Of a DNA stretch of 64,000 nt, positions 37,064-49,370 are shown piece after piece. The stretch's first letter is position 1. The number at the start of each line of letters is the position of its first letter. The notes under the pieces were generated by a model. That model saw only the letters and a program-made list of their open reading frames with translations. It searched no databases and was not told the origin of the DNA. The DNA is taken from positions 1,426,001 through 1,490,000 of the forward strand of contig RBKR01000008.1 in NCBI GenBank assembly GCA_004835665.1, written 5' to 3'. The stretch is from Phoma sp. XZ068 (lineage: Eukaryota; Ascomycota; Dothideomycetes; Pleosporales; Didymellaceae). The position numbers and the translations under genes were made by a program.

Positions 37064-38673
37064 ACTTGTCGTTATAATGCGATGAAGTAGGATCAGTATG
37101 TGCTGGAGGTGCTGTAGTGTGTTGTAGCACTGTTGTGGCGTTCAAGTGGTGCTATGCTTCCGCTGCCAGAATGATGAGGCTGGATTGGGGTGGTGGACCG
37201 CAGTCTTATAAGGATGATACGTGCGGTTCCGCTCGTAAATACTTATCACTTAGCTATGCCAGGTGACCAGTTCCCCAGACCATTGGGTAACCGAGCGCGA
37301 CTCGCCACGAGATAAGACAACATCTAGATATGAGACTCGCGAGGTCTGATAGGAATTGTCTCAAGAGCAAGAGCTCTGGACTGCAGGCCGCGAAGAGTTT
37401 AGCTTCGTTGCGACTTTCCCAGAATGGTAGCACCTTAGCGTGCGGCCGAAAGGGTCAACCAATCGCGTGTCGAGCCTCAGGCTATGACAGCCAATCGCGT
37501 CGCGTCTGCCGCACTATACAGTTCCGAGGACTTGACTTGAATGCTAGCATGGAGGGCGTGGCCAATGTATGCAGACACATCGTGAGACTGCAGTAGAAGA
37601 CTCTATGAACAGAGAACTATTATATCAGCGGAAGGCACCGGTGCCTCCATACTAGTTTCTCTTCCGAGTGGTCGATGAATGTGTGCCAGCGGCAAAACTT
37701 CCGAATCCGTAACTTCAAGCACATTAAACGTAGTAACGATCGGGTAGGGCGGTATGCATATGTGCGGTGGTGACTACGTGGAGCTCGAATGCGTGATGTT
37801 TTCACTGTATTCATCGGGTAGTATGGTTCCGACTAAGCGACTGCAAGGGCCCATGTGATGAACAAATCATTGGTTGTCAAGGCTACACGAACCGTTGAAG
37901 CGACCTCAAGTTAGGAGGAGGCTGTGGTTGAGATATGCCAGTGTTCACGAGGCACTATAACTTACAGCGTTAACAACTTGCCGTTTCACTCGGGAGCTTG
38001 TTTCCGCGGTCATGCGAGGCCAACGGGTAGGTGAACCCGCGCAACAACGCGACATGTGATCGCAGAGTGTACTAAAAAAATGAACATTGAGCTCGTAGTG
38101 GCGACGTGTGAAGGCGACCATATCGCTGTGTTGATGACATGCTTGTCAAGGCAGGTGGAAGCAAGGCGTAACACAAGCGAGGCAGGAAGCACAACGTCCG
38201 GGTGGGTCAGTATAGAGGTGATCTTTTCATTCAGCTCGTAGCTGCTGCCTCCTATCTACTACTCCACTACTCCACATTATCCACAGCGTACCAACTCAGG
38301 CTGCCTCAGCGTTGGCCCAAGCGGCCGACCATAGGAGCCAGCTACGTGGCTGGGTTCATTCCACCTCTCCATGACCAACCTCTAACATGCAACAGCCTCC
38401 ACCGTGTCAATGTGATATGCCAAATGCCTCCAAAACTCCGGTGAACAGCCCAATAAGTGACTGCTCGACATGCAGAGCCGTCGTGAACAACGACCGGCCA
38501 AACAACCGTTTTTTCGTAAGTAGAACATGGACCATGTAGATCCGGGGAATGTGACGTTAACTTCGTTTCGCTGTGCATGAAGCAAGCTCTCCACCATGCC
38601 AGGCCATGTCGAACAAAGAAGGCAAAACACGCTAAACGCCAGGCACTCCAATGCAAAGTCCAATCCATTGCAC
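37064..38673. other. Intergenic region
   Basis: 1.6 kb holding the promoter of the Rieske-like gene and the 3' flank of the RhoGAP gene. No convincing coding frame or RNA gene seen. Confidence 0.55.
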
Positions 38674-41600
38674 TCACCCCGCTCCTGGGGTGCTGATCTG
38701 CTGTTGTTTCTGGTACTGCGGTGAGCGGTAGCTATGCCGATGCGGCGATGCAGTACGATGGCTCTCCGCTGAAGCCTGTGGGTTCTGACCGAAAGGCGGA
38801 TTTGGTGTGCCCATGTCGTGGGGACGCGAGGGCGAGATGTTCTTGTTGGCACCAGGATTTGCGATATGTCGTACCGACGATTCGCCTGCCATGGCTGTCG
38901 GGTTGTCGTCTGCGTCTGTGATCTGCGGGGCGTTTCGCTCGTCTTTTCGCTTTGCAATGCCGCCTTGGTTCTTGGGCGAGGTTGCGAGAGCAGCAGTACT
39001 GGGGTCTTTCCCACGTTGTTCCCAGCGTCGCATAATCTCCTTGGCGCTCATGTCGGTTGCGCTGTCGTCACTGAGTAGGTCCATGATTTCAGGAGGCACC
39101 TATATGGATTAGCAGCCGTCATGATAAGTAGCGCTGATTTCGTACCTCGGAGAACTCGTCGTTATTTTCGATGAGATCGAAGACAACTTTGACAGCACCC
39201 TGGTCGACGCTGCGAACTTCCTTATCGTTGCTTTCACGCAAAATGTTTGGAGCCATCACGGTTGCGATGTTCCATGTGTCCATCTTGTTACCCGACTCTT
39301 CGTCGACGGTGTGGAAGGAGGACACCCAGTTGAGGAAGCAGAACAAGACCTCCATGGTGTCGCGGTGGGCTTTGGGTAACAAGCACAGCACCAAGTGCAG
39401 AACCTTCTTTCTCTTCTCTTCATCCTCAATGTCTATACTTGTTAGTTGAGCTCGTTCGCTCGCGGTGATGTACATACCATTGGCTGTCATGAACAACCTA
39501 TAAAGCTTCAATGTCAAGACCGGATCCGGCATTACTCGCAGAAAGCGCTTGAGGAGGTTTGCGAGGATGACGGGGTTTTTGGAGTTGAGGTCCACTTGCT
39601 CTACGCCCTTTTGGTCCACTTCCACTTCGAGCTCTCGCAATGCTTTGAGGTTTCCGTTCTTGCGGAACACACCCTCAATGGACATGTCCATGTTTCTCAT
39701 CGCAGTGATGGCGTCCTGGAGTAGCGCCGGAACCTTGAGTGCGCCTGGTCCCACACCCTCAGTACACTCGCAGCCCTTCTTTTCTACCAACCATTCCAGT
39801 GACTGCTTGAAAGTGGCGTTGTCGGAAGCCGGTTTCTCGATCGTGGTGGGCTTCTTCGGCTTGCCTTTTGCTTTACCGAAGCCAATTTTACCCCAGAAGT
39901 TGTTCTTCTTTGACTCAATGAGGTCAAGCAGGTCTTCCTGATTGTACTGGTTGTCGTCGAGGAGCAGGCCGAGTTGCAGCACAGCCAGACCCTTCAATTT
40001 AAAATATTCAAGAGGTGACAGTTCCGAGAAAAAAGTACGGGAACGGCCATCGCCCATGTTGTTCAGTTCTTGACCGCCGGAGAAGTCGCGGCGATGACCG
40101 TGGCGCACCTTTGCATGCTCTTGGCCAAGGAGTGCCGTACCGCCAGCGCGGAAAGCATTTGGGCGTTGCTCTCGTTGTTGTTCCATGGCGGCCATGCGAG
40201 CGATGTCGTCCAATGCAAGAGAGTTGACGGCAAGGGTGGCGCTGTCCATGTCGACCTGGTCGCGTTCGTTGACAATCTGCATGCCTCCGCGCATTTCCGT
40301 GTTGGCTCCAGCTTCATAGCCTTCTGTGCCATCGATGATTCTCGATGCACGAGCTCGCTTCATGGTGTTGGAAAGATGCTTGTCTAGGCGTGTGGAGCGC
40401 AGGCGCTTAATGTCAGACATGGACTGCTCGTACGCAGCGTTGGAACTACCCTGGCCCGTTGAATTTGTGTCGGAGCCATGGTACGATTTTGACCTGGCAT
40501 CGCCTCGCAGATGAGGCGCTGCAAGCGCGGTACCGTTGTTGTCCAACCGATGTCCAACGGACGAATCATAGCCTGTCAGGTTAGGATCATCTATAGGTCA
40601 TCATTAGTTGGACGAATGTATTCTTGGAAGCGACGTGCGAATTCTGGGGCAAGGTGTCAAGATGAGGATGCTGATCGGTCGAGAGTGGTGTTGGTAGGGC
40701 AGCTTACCGGATGTGTGAGGCAGCGCACCGCTGGAGCGCAGCGTAGCCATGAGGCGAGCGTGTGCCACCTTGAGTAGGTGGACGTACTGTCGCAACTTGG
40801 TAACGTGGCGGAAGCCGTTCTCGGCGTCTGGCTGTGCGGCTGCGCATGCTGGGCAGAAGACTCGTTTCAAGGAAGGGCTCCAGTACGCTTGTCTGATGTC
40901 GTGGCGTAGGTCTGCGTTGCAGCCGCGACAGACCATGCAGCTATAGTTGAAGGACATGTTGTTGAGGTGCAGGCATTTGTCCTCGACCTGAAGGTCGCAG
41001 ATTGGACATGCATCTGCCCATCTTGGAATGAGCACAGCGGCTTCGGCTGCTTGGTCTTTCGAGGCTTCCTCCTCAAGCTTTGCGTCGAGGGAGTTGACGT
41101 GCGAGAGAAAGTTGGTGAGCCCGGTTGAGCTTCTCGTTTCGCGTTCCAGCTTCAGTGCGCCCTGCAAGCAGATGCGAATCAAGAGCTTGAGGTAGTGGGC
41201 CAGCCCGGTGACTAACGAGAGGAGCTCTTGTGTGACACCGAGACGGCGGACGCCGGTGCCTTGGGACTGGGTGAGGAGGGCAAAGAAAGCAACCACTTTC
41301 TTGCAGAGCAGCTTCGACTCACGCGAGTACGTCAGGCCCTTGGGGGTCTTTGCGACTAGCTGGGCATCGAGGTCGTCGGCAGCACTGAAGAGGAGTTCGA
41401 CGTGGATGATGAACTTTTTGGCTGCCATGACGCCGTCGACATAGGCGCCATTGCTGACGTGCAGCAGCATGTCGGAGATGCACGTTGCCGACTTTTCCTC
41501 AAAGGCGGACAGCGTCTTCCAGATCCAATTGACCTTTGCTTCAATCTCCTCTTCTTGCTGTCGCACGTTTTCGCGGATGGCATCGGTAGCATCGCCTTCG

Positions 41601-42556
41601 GCGGCGTGGATGCTCTCCATGACGGGCTGGCCGGTCGAGTGCAGGCGCACGTTCCAGTACTTGTGGATCATGTAGCACTCGGGGTGCCAATGTTGGTTCT
41701 GGCCATTGCGGTAGATTTCGACGAATTGCTTCAGGATCGAGGTCTGGCAGCCATTGCAGCGCTGGGCGAATTTGGTGGAATAGTGATAGTGGCAGTAGAC
41801 GCTGCCTTCGTGCTCGTAGTAGCTGTCGGAGGCGCCGAAGACGGTGGGACATACGGAGCAGGTAAAGTGCTCAATGTGGTATTTGCGCTCGAGGGCGGTG
41901 ATGTAGGAGCCGCGGAGGGCCTGGCCGCACTCGTGGCACAGCAGGTCGAGGCGGCGGAAGTAGTCGGTCTCGCACAGCGGGTACTGGCCCGGGGGCTTCT
42001 CGGGGACGGGGAAGAACTTGGAGGCGACAATCTTGCCGCAGTCCTGGGGGGGGGTCAGCGTGATGAAGGTAGTGTTGGGGAGGTGTGAAGAAGGGCAGTG
42101 TGAGGAAGGGCAGTGTGAGGAAGGGCAGTGTGAGGAAGGGCAGTGTGAGAAAGGGCAGTATTTGGCAGGATAGGGACGGTATGAGCAAGGGCAGGAATAG
42201 GAAGGGTAGTATCAGGAGATCAAGCGTACATGGCAGGTGAAGCACTCCAGGTGGAATGTTCCGCCCAGTGCTCGAACAAACTGGCCCGTCAGGCCCTCGC
42301 CGCACTTGCCGCAGATCTTGCCGCTGCGCTTCGGCTTGGGGGGCTGCTGCACCTGCAGTTCGTTCTGGGCGGGGTCGGTCATGGAGCGCACGGGGCCCTC
42401 TGTGCGGTCCTGCGGCGTGAGGCTCTGCGATCTGGGCGTGGAAAGGGCGTCCAAGGGGTCGGTGGGCTGTCGCGCGAGGCCGATGCCGCGGGGGTCGTAC
42501 GCGCTCTGGGACGGCGCGCCCTGGCCGTCCATGGCTGGCGGAACCGTCGAGTCCAT
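38674..42556 (-). CDS. lrg1: LIM-domain Rho GTPase-activating protein (Lrg1 type)
   Basis: Five exons: 42230-42556, 40708-42043, 39478-40590, 39146-39432 and 38674-39099. Introns are 186, 117, 45 and 46 bp, with clear donors and TAG or CAG acceptors, and phases agree throughout (1162 residues). LIM1 starts at C82 (CGKCGEGLTG, finishing in exon 2 with CHDCGK). LIM2 (CHECGQALRG) and a further LIM (CNGCQTSILK) follow. A fourth zinc-like module CPICDLQV...CPACA lies near residue 500. The RhoGAP domain spans about 815-1010 with the arginine finger R864 in GVFRKNGN. Lrg1 proteins inactivate Rho1 and control cell-wall synthesis at growing tips. The 45-bp intron is in frame, so it can be missed by gene callers. 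The stop at 38674 overlaps a perfect donor (GGTGAGTG), so the C-terminus may extend by another exon. Confidence 0.92.
42071..42165. repeat. 15-bp minisatellite inside the first lrg1 intron
   Basis: About five head-to-tail units of AAGGGCAGTGTGAGG with small variants, lying wholly within intron 42044-42229. It explains why this intron is the longest in the gene. On the minus strand the unit gives a pyrimidine-rich tract upstream of the acceptor. Confidence 0.85.
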
Positions 42557-43642
42557 GGCCGGCAGCGCGTGGTGGGCAATAGACGGGCGAGAGGCGTGGG
42601 CGGGGGTGGTGTCGGCGAGCAGGCGGTGAGGCGTGGCGGGGCGGGCGACACGGGCAGTGAGGGTGCGCGGCGACGCTGGCTTGGTGTATGTACAGGGGAG
42701 CAGAAGACGACGCCGTGCACATGCGTTCGCAGGCGCGAGAAGGGGCGCGGCGCTCGGCGACGCTGTGGGGGGAGGGCCGGGGCCGCGAGGAGCAATTGGA
42801 AACCCTGAGCGGCGAGAGGAGCACCGCCAGGGCAGCCGGGCGAGACGGGCGAGGACACAGCAACGCAGTCGGGGCGCGACGGGGGACGACTGCGGGCAGC
42901 GTGAGGCTTGGGGGCGAGGGGCGTGGTGAGGTGGTGCAGTGCAGTTGAGGCTGGCGTCGACGGGCGGCGGCCACTAGCGCCGAGCGTCGACTGTATGCAC
43001 GCTGCACAGGCTGTCCATTATTGCGCACTGCACTGCTGCGCTTGTCTGCGCCGATCCCTCTCACCTGGGCGCAGCTGAGTCAGCCCGGGCGTGCAGTCCG
43101 CTGTCGCCGCGCTTGCACTGCTGGGGGGCCAGTGGCTGTCTGCTGCGGCCTGCGACGACGCTGCCAGCGCTGTGTTTACCGTCGTCGTGTAACAAGGCAG
43201 CGCGCCCCCAAGCAACGCCTAGGGCGGTCCAGCAGCCAGCACGCAGCGCAGGCAGAAGAGCGGTTTGGCGCGAGACACACGTCGACGATGACGCTGGCCG
43301 GGTGGATTCTTAGACGGCACTCGTCCTGTCACCGTCATCGCCCCGTCCTGCACTGCAACTGCACTGCAGCCAGGCACCGCAAGCCAGCACGCTGCCACGG
43401 CAGCCCTGCGAATGGCGGCGAGCTCGCATGCGCTGATTGGCCCGTGGCGAATGGCCCCTGCTGCGCGGCGGCAGTGGGGAAGCCGAGGATCGAATGCCAA
43501 GACATGGAACATTGTGCCTGCAGCCTCAGGTATTCACGCATTCACGCAGCCACGGCCAGCACGTCAAGCACACCCACACCCTCGCCGCGCATTCACGCAC
43601 ACCCGCGCCGCGCATTCACGCCAGCCACCCCCCGCCCCCACC
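42557..43642. promoter_or_regulatory. Shared divergent promoter region of lrg1 and rpb4
   Basis: 1.09 kb of GC-rich DNA between two divergently transcribed genes. It contains CACGCATTCACGC-like and CACACCC-like repeats near 43535-43620, just before the rpb4 ATG. Long frames crossing it are GC-driven shadows. Confidence 0.5.
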
Positions 43643-44270
43643 ATGGACTACGGCGAGAGCACCAACCCCAACGCCGCGCGCCCGGCGCCCATCGACTACC
43701 CCAGGCCGCCGCGCCTCGTGTCGCGCCCCAAGCCGCCCGTCGCGCAGGAGGAGGAGATGGGCAACGAGATCAAGCTGGGCGACTTTGAGCATGTCCACGC
43801 CCTGTCCGTGTCCGAGGCGCGCGCCGTCGTTACCGCCGTCCACAAGGGCCGCAAGAACAAGGACCCGGAGAGCAACCCGCTGCGCGACCGCATCCACAAC
43901 GACAACCCCACCATCACCCACTTCCTCGACTACTTCGACAACTTTGCCCGCTACAAGGAGGAGGAGAGCCTGCACGCCATCAACGCCATGTTCGACACCC
44001 ACCCGGAGCTGACCACGGTCGAAAAGGCCCTGTTGGGTAGGCAGACCTGCGCGCCCCGGCGACGACTGAGAACCGGGCCTAACACACTGCAGGCACCCTC
44101 ACCCCCGACTCGGCCGATGAGGCCACCACCCTCATCCCCTCGCTGGCAGACAAGATGGACACCGACTCGCTCCAGTCGATATTGGACGAGCTCACCAAGA
44201 TGCGTACGTTGCATGCGACCCAACTCAAGGTCCCGCCTGACATGTGCTACCAGAGGACCGCCTGCGATAG
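43643..44270 (+). CDS. rpb4: DNA-directed RNA polymerase II subunit Rpb4
   Basis: Exon 1 43643-44036, 56-bp intron 44037-44092 (branch CCTAAC, acceptor GCAG), exon 2 44093-44203, then a second intron with donor GTACGT. The protein begins MDYGESTNPN. It carries the Rpb4 signatures: NEIKLGDFEHVHALSVSEA near residue 50, a central FLDYFDNFARYKEEES, and the C-terminal TLIPSLADKMDTDSLQSILDEL. Rpb4 pairs with Rpb7 to form the stalk of polymerase II. The final exon must be tiny. The acceptor at 44253 gives a five-codon end with stop at 44270 (173 residues); an alternative acceptor at 44229 gives a shorter one. The end coordinate is therefore tentative. Confidence 0.85.
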
Positions 44271-45366
44271 CCCCCAGCTCGCCACTCACGACGCACCACG
44301 CCCTGACGACGACTCACTACGCAGCACGCCCAGCGACCCGCCCACGCCGCACGCCTCCGACACGCTCGCGCTGCCGCATCGACGGCCTTGCGCCGCACAA
44401 AAGGACACAGAAACCCCCGTCGAGAAGAGCAAGCAGGCAACAGCAGCCACACAGGTGCAAAGAGAGTACCGGGCACTATATAGCGGTATTGGGGACATGT
44501 ATTGGCACCGCACACTATGCGCAATCAACACCGCACCATCCTGTGCTAGCATCCTTTCCAGCGCCCAGTCCACTCTGCCCCGTCCCCCTGACCACTGCAT
44601 GCTACGCTGCCTCTTCGTAAAACCATCCCGCCCTCTGCCAATCATCTCGCATTGATTTGGTAAAGTCACCTGCCACTCAATTCGTAAACAATTTGTAAAC
44701 TCACCTCACACTCCATTCGGAAAGCTAATCTCCCTCCATTCCTCGTACAACTAATCCCGCAGCTCGCTTACCCGACTTCTACAATGTCCTTGTTCCACGG
44801 TCCTTCCCGAGTCGGTCCGTTCTGCTGGGAGCCCACCCACTGTCATTTCTCCGACGTTGTGAAGCCACGTGCTAAACTCGACAGGGAAGTTTGCATGGGG
44901 CACATCGTGGAGTAGGGCCGATGCTGTTTCATGAGGCTGCCACGTCCTTGCGACAAACATTCGTCTACACATGAACACAACCGCAAAACACCACGGTGAA
45001 AGCGCAGAGCCAGCTGTCATGTCGAGGGACAATGTCACCTGTGCTGAGGCTCAAAAATGATAGTACTATCGCCGCTATCCGGTCCCCCAGTCAACACCTG
45101 GAATCTCTCCGACTCCTACGACTCATGCATCTAATGCATCGCATGCATGGTCCAACTCCACAGCCCAGCAAGCTTGGCTCGATCCTCGCACCTTCACGCA
45201 ATCTGACAGCCCGCCTGCTCCGTGGATGTACTCAGTCCGGATCTCGCCGCCTTAACATACATTGTATACCCACCTGTTCCTCCACTCCACCTTACTTTTG
45301 ATTTTGACGTCGTGCCTCTTCTTTCATGACCTCATGAGCCACGCTGTGCGTGATGCTGCAACAACC
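44271..45366. other. Intergenic region
   Basis: 1.1 kb between rpb4 and the receptor gene. No gene recognised; the antisense frame at 44751-45038 has no family features. Confidence 0.55.
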
Positions 45367-46878
45367 ATGGCCACGTCCACACCAGACGACTTTGCTGCCT
45401 GGGATCCGGCAAGCTCAATACCTACCTTGATCGGTAGCTTACTTTCTCTCCTTGCCACTGGTACCGTTATCCTACTTTGGATTTTTGCTGGCGGCAAGAA
45501 ACGGCGCGATTTCCGCTATGCCCTCATCTTGAACCTTACAGTAGCCGGTATGCCATGTTCACCCGACTTGCGATCAAAACCAAGCTAATGGTGGAGCAGA
45601 GTTCCTTAACTGTCTGAACAACTCTGTTTCTGGTATCGTCGCAGTCTCGATGCAAAGACGACTGCACCCTGGCATCGCCTGCACAGTCAACGGCTGGGCC
45701 GGTCAATTCTCGGTGCAGGTAAGTCAACAACCAAGAAGACGAAGCTCGTCATACAACCTCCCGTCCCTACTTCACCAGCTGCTAATCCCACTCCAGGCCG
45801 TCGACTTCTCCATTCTCGCCATCTCGCTCATCACGCTCCTCACGATACAACTACGCTCCTTCATTATTTACGCTTCAGCAGGCACCAAAGCCATCATCTG
45901 CCTTTCCATCTGGGTCGTTCCGCTCTGCACCAGTGCGTACAATTCTCGAGTCGTCCATGTTCGAATACTGATAGTCGAGCAGGCATCATCGCATGGACCG
46001 GAAACTACTACGGTCCAGTATCTGGCAACTGGTGTTGGATTGAAAAACAACACCTACGACAACGTTATACCCTCAATCACGGTTGGCGCTTCGCTATCTT
46101 TATCATATCGCTGTGTACCTACATATATGTTTTCATATACATGAGCCGCCGGCTTCGTCCCCAGGACCTCTCGAACATTAGCTCGACCATCCCAGATGAC
46201 CTCAGCTACGAAAAAATCGACAACACAACTCGAGACAACGCTGTACCGGCTGGCTTCCGCGCGACACCGCATATCAGTATCGATAGATGTTCAGTGGATA
46301 TTACCACCGCAGAGAGCAACAAAAAGCATCTCCGGAGGGTAAGCAGCTTCAGCTTCGCCCGCAAACTCCAAGTCGACACTAGTCCCCAAATCAGGTTGGG
46401 CGACGACAGTATTACTCACGTGGACGATATTACCTCCCCAGAAGAGACTCATAGTCTTGTCGACCTCGAAAAGGCCACAGCGCGCACTCCTACTGCGCCA
46501 CCCTTCACTGCTTTACCCGCCCGCCGTACCGCCACCCTGACCCAAAACAAAATCAGAGTCGACCGCGAGATCTGGAAGATGCTACTGCTCAACATGTACC
46601 CCGTCACTTACCTGATCCTGTGGCTGCCGGGCATCGCCAATCGTATCACAGAAGGCATGGGCCACGATGTTAGAGTACTAGTCATTCTGCAGAGTAGCAC
46701 GCAGTTTATAGGTCTCGCCAACGCCGCCGTCTACGTCTACAAGGAGCATCGGCGTGATATACGGGAATGGTGTGCCGGGATCAAAGGAAGGAATGAGGCC
46801 AAGGCTGCGAAAGCTGCACGTGCGGACAGTGACAGTGGGAGTGGGACAGTGCCGTATTGGAGGAGTAACTCGCCCTAG
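45367..46878 (+). CDS. G-protein-coupled receptor, fungal cAMP-receptor-like (GprH/Crl type)
   Basis: Four exons: 45367-45547, 45600-45718, 45797-45932 and 45983-46878. Introns are 52, 78 and 50 bp, and the spliced frame gives 443 residues. The start ATG lies in a good context (ACCATGG). Seven hydrophobic segments are visible. TM1 (SIPTLIGSLLSLLA...) is near residues 17-39. TM2 begins at YALILNLTVAEF, and TM3 at AVDFSILAIS. TM4 is IICLSIWVVP, and TM5 is GWRFAIFIISL. A long third cytoplasmic loop of about 150 residues is rich in Ser and Thr. TM6 is MLLLNMYPVTYLIL, and TM7 ends in AAVYVYKEH. The GPVSGNWCWI motif before TM5 is typical of fungal receptors related to Dictyostelium cAMP receptors. 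Such receptors couple to heterotrimeric G proteins in nutrient or developmental sensing; the ligand is unknown. Confidence 0.88.
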
Positions 46879-47257
46879 GTGCGCTTATACGTACATCATT
46901 TCTTAACACTCATCCAACAATACCTAAAAGCTCTCAACCTTGCTGCTGTTAGAATACGTCTTTCTCCGCCCGTGTGTCTCTGTGAGGTATATGCCGCTGC
47001 AGTGCGGCTGCTTAAGTAGACAGACGCCCATCGCAACCTTTCTCTACCTTGTTTCACCTACTCACCGTTTGCAGCGTCGCTGGACCAGAAAGTGAAAGCC
47101 TCAATCACCAAGTAAATGATATCCTCACCTGCTCCATACCCACCCTTCTCTCTTATTCATTGTCGCCGCACTCGACAACTTCTCCTCCACTTGTCCACAA
47201 CATCTATCCTGAATTACCTACTTCTCAACCTTTCCAATCCATAGCCTCTACCACAAC
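46879..47257. promoter_or_regulatory. Intergenic region upstream of the secreted protein gene
   Basis: 379 bp with CT-rich stretches from about 47140 to 47225, a pattern common just upstream of fungal start codons. No coding frame. Confidence 0.45.
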
Positions 47258-47707
47258 ATGAGGTCCTTCGTTGCCATCGTTGCCCTCTTTGCCGCTGGTG
47301 CCGTGGGCTCGCCTACCTTCACCAGCAAGACTGCGGACTGTCTTGCCGCAGTTGTCGCTCCCACGGAAATGCCAATCTGCAAGTTCGACCCGATCAAAGG
47401 CGAATACGTATGCCCCGGCTCCGCAACCCAGGTCGTCGAGTCCGTTGTCAAGTCCGCCGGCGAGGATGCCATCTCCAAGGGCAGCGACGCCGTCGCCAAG
47501 GCTGTCGACTGCAACAAGTGTCAGCGGGATTGGGACGAGTGCATGAATGTTCGTTGTCCTATCCCAGTGTTCTTGAAAGTGCGGTTTGCTAATAAAGAGT
47601 AGCATCGGGCCTGCTGGTTCTACGACTGCAACAACCCATGCAAGTGCCAGGTTGGAAACAAGGACCCTAGCTGCAAGGAGTGCCCCAAGGGCCGTTGCTA
47701 CGCTTAA
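47258..47707 (+). CDS. Small secreted cysteine-rich protein, effector candidate
   Basis: Exons 47258-47548 and 47603-47707 with a 54-bp intron (branch GCTAAT, acceptor GTAG) give 131 residues. Residues 1-18 form a clear signal peptide (MRSFVAIVALFAAGAVGS). The mature part has 13 cysteines, ten of them clustered in the last 50 residues (CNKCQRDWDEC, then CWFYDCNNPCKC and CKECPKGRC). An Ala/Val/Lys-rich helix-like stretch precedes the cluster. I do not recognise a named family. Size, secretion signal and cysteine content match fungal effector or antimicrobial-type proteins, which is inference only. The odd cysteine count suggests one free thiol or a dimer. Confidence 0.82.
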
Positions 47708-49370
47708 TGGCTGGTGCTGTTGCCCGAGATCCATCTTTGCATGCTATCAAGGGCGATGAGGCGTTCGCTCACTCAAGGTGTCCAGGTTATAGGAGATAGA
47801 ATGGCATCACGAGTGATTGCGTTGCGATATGGACGAACGTACAGGATTGGTAGTTCTTCTGAGCTGCCAATAGCTCCCAGCGTCTAGGGATTTTGCAGGG
47901 CACAAATGGAGAATGCTGCTTCTGAAACTCTGATTGACTTTGAATGAATGGGGAACTGCTTATTATGTTCACCAAGGATGAAACTGCAGACGTATGCAAA
48001 CCATTGCAAACAGAATGAAGACAGAATGAAAGCTCTTCAGGACTCACCATTGCCAATAATGCCCGTACGTCTCCCGGTCTTTGCTTCTCCGTCACCAGGA
48101 CTGATCAATGTGGGCGCTCTGTCGCCTTTTGAGCACAGCATGAGTCTCCACTTGTAGAACAGCTTGAGCATATGCGACACAACGCTCTTACCAACGGTTG
48201 GTCTTACCAAAGGGCCGACAATTGATGTGTGGGTAAGCCCGAAAGGAAGACAAAGAGAAAGGTTCGGCCCGTCGTCGATCAAGCGTGCTTCCTTCGTGTC
48301 AACCGACGCGCCATGCCTGCCACTTTCATTTTGGGGCCAATTTCAACTTCTTTTACCTGGTATACTTCCATCTCTTTTCCCCTCCACAAGGGTGCCGATT
48401 TCATTCTCCATCGCCGTGTTCATCTTCGCACTCTTCGCACTCATCACGCCTGTCTTGCAACTACCCTTCGTAAGATGGAGTGAACACCTGTTCAGTCTCA
48501 CCTAAATGCCTCCCATACGAGTGCCCGCCGATCGGCTTTCCGATAAGACCTCTACCATCCGCAACGCTGGGCAACGCTCCGCCATCCAACCATTGCCGCC
48601 TCACCACCCCACGATACGAGACTGCCGTCCTGGAAGGCAACACTAAGAAGCCCAATCGTCCTCAATCCGAGCCTGAGCTCCTATAGTTGTTGGTTTGATC
48701 GTGCGATCTGTTGTTCGATCTCGGTCCATTGTCCAGACATCAATGCGTCGACTTTGCAGGGTCCAGGGGCGGTACTTTGACGATGATGGTTCCAACCTGA
48801 AAGGAGGTCGCATGGAGAGAATCTCGCATTGAAAGGAGGGCGCATTGATAGTCGCACCCCATCGTCTCGCACGCGACTCATGCGACACACTCACTTCCAC
48901 ATCGACATCGACGATGGTCTCACCCACACCACAGCTCGCTATGCATCCAGCCGATCATCCCCGAAGTGCGGCTTAAAGATATGTCCACAGGGGCTTGACG
49001 GCAGAGGTGTGTTTTCTTGACCAACAACAACAAGAAACAGAATCGATGCGCATTCGTTCCGAGTCATGTCCATGGCTTCGTCCAATTCTCGTCCACTCAA
49101 CTCAGTCACCGAATATGCACTAGCAGAAGTCATCTGCACATCCCGACCTCAAAAGCGGGCCCGCCCGTCAGCGGGAACTCCAAATTTCCCCTGCCTATCA
49201 AAGAATCGTCTTCCTTCTGTGATTTTTCCTCAGCGACACTCCAACATCAGCTTTCATACACAGGAACCGAAGCATAGTGACAACGGGAGCCCCACATCGT
49301 ACCTTTTAGACCCACCTGACAGACTTCGACATCAACAAACACCGCCTTTCGACGACAAAGTATCGACAAC
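47708..49370. other. Intergenic region
   Basis: 1.66 kb with many short overlapping frames on both strands, none with recognisable motifs or convincing splice structure. The last 200 bp hold the probable promoter and leader of the EthD-like gene. Confidence 0.5.

Noticed and set aside
42071..42165. CRISPR-like regular repeats
   Set aside because: Units are contiguous with no unique spacers and lie in a eukaryotic intron; an ordinary minisatellite.
41871..43064. 397-codon minus-strand frame over the start of lrg1
   Set aside because: It runs through the intron minisatellite (giving a repetitive Leu/Pro/Phe/Thr run) and the GC-rich promoter in a different frame from the LIM domains. A composition artefact.
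43412..44620. 402-codon plus-strand frame over rpb4
   Set aside because: It contains the true rpb4 exon 1 frame but extends upstream through the promoter and downstream through intron 1 into a wrong frame. The spliced Rpb4 model fits conserved motifs better.
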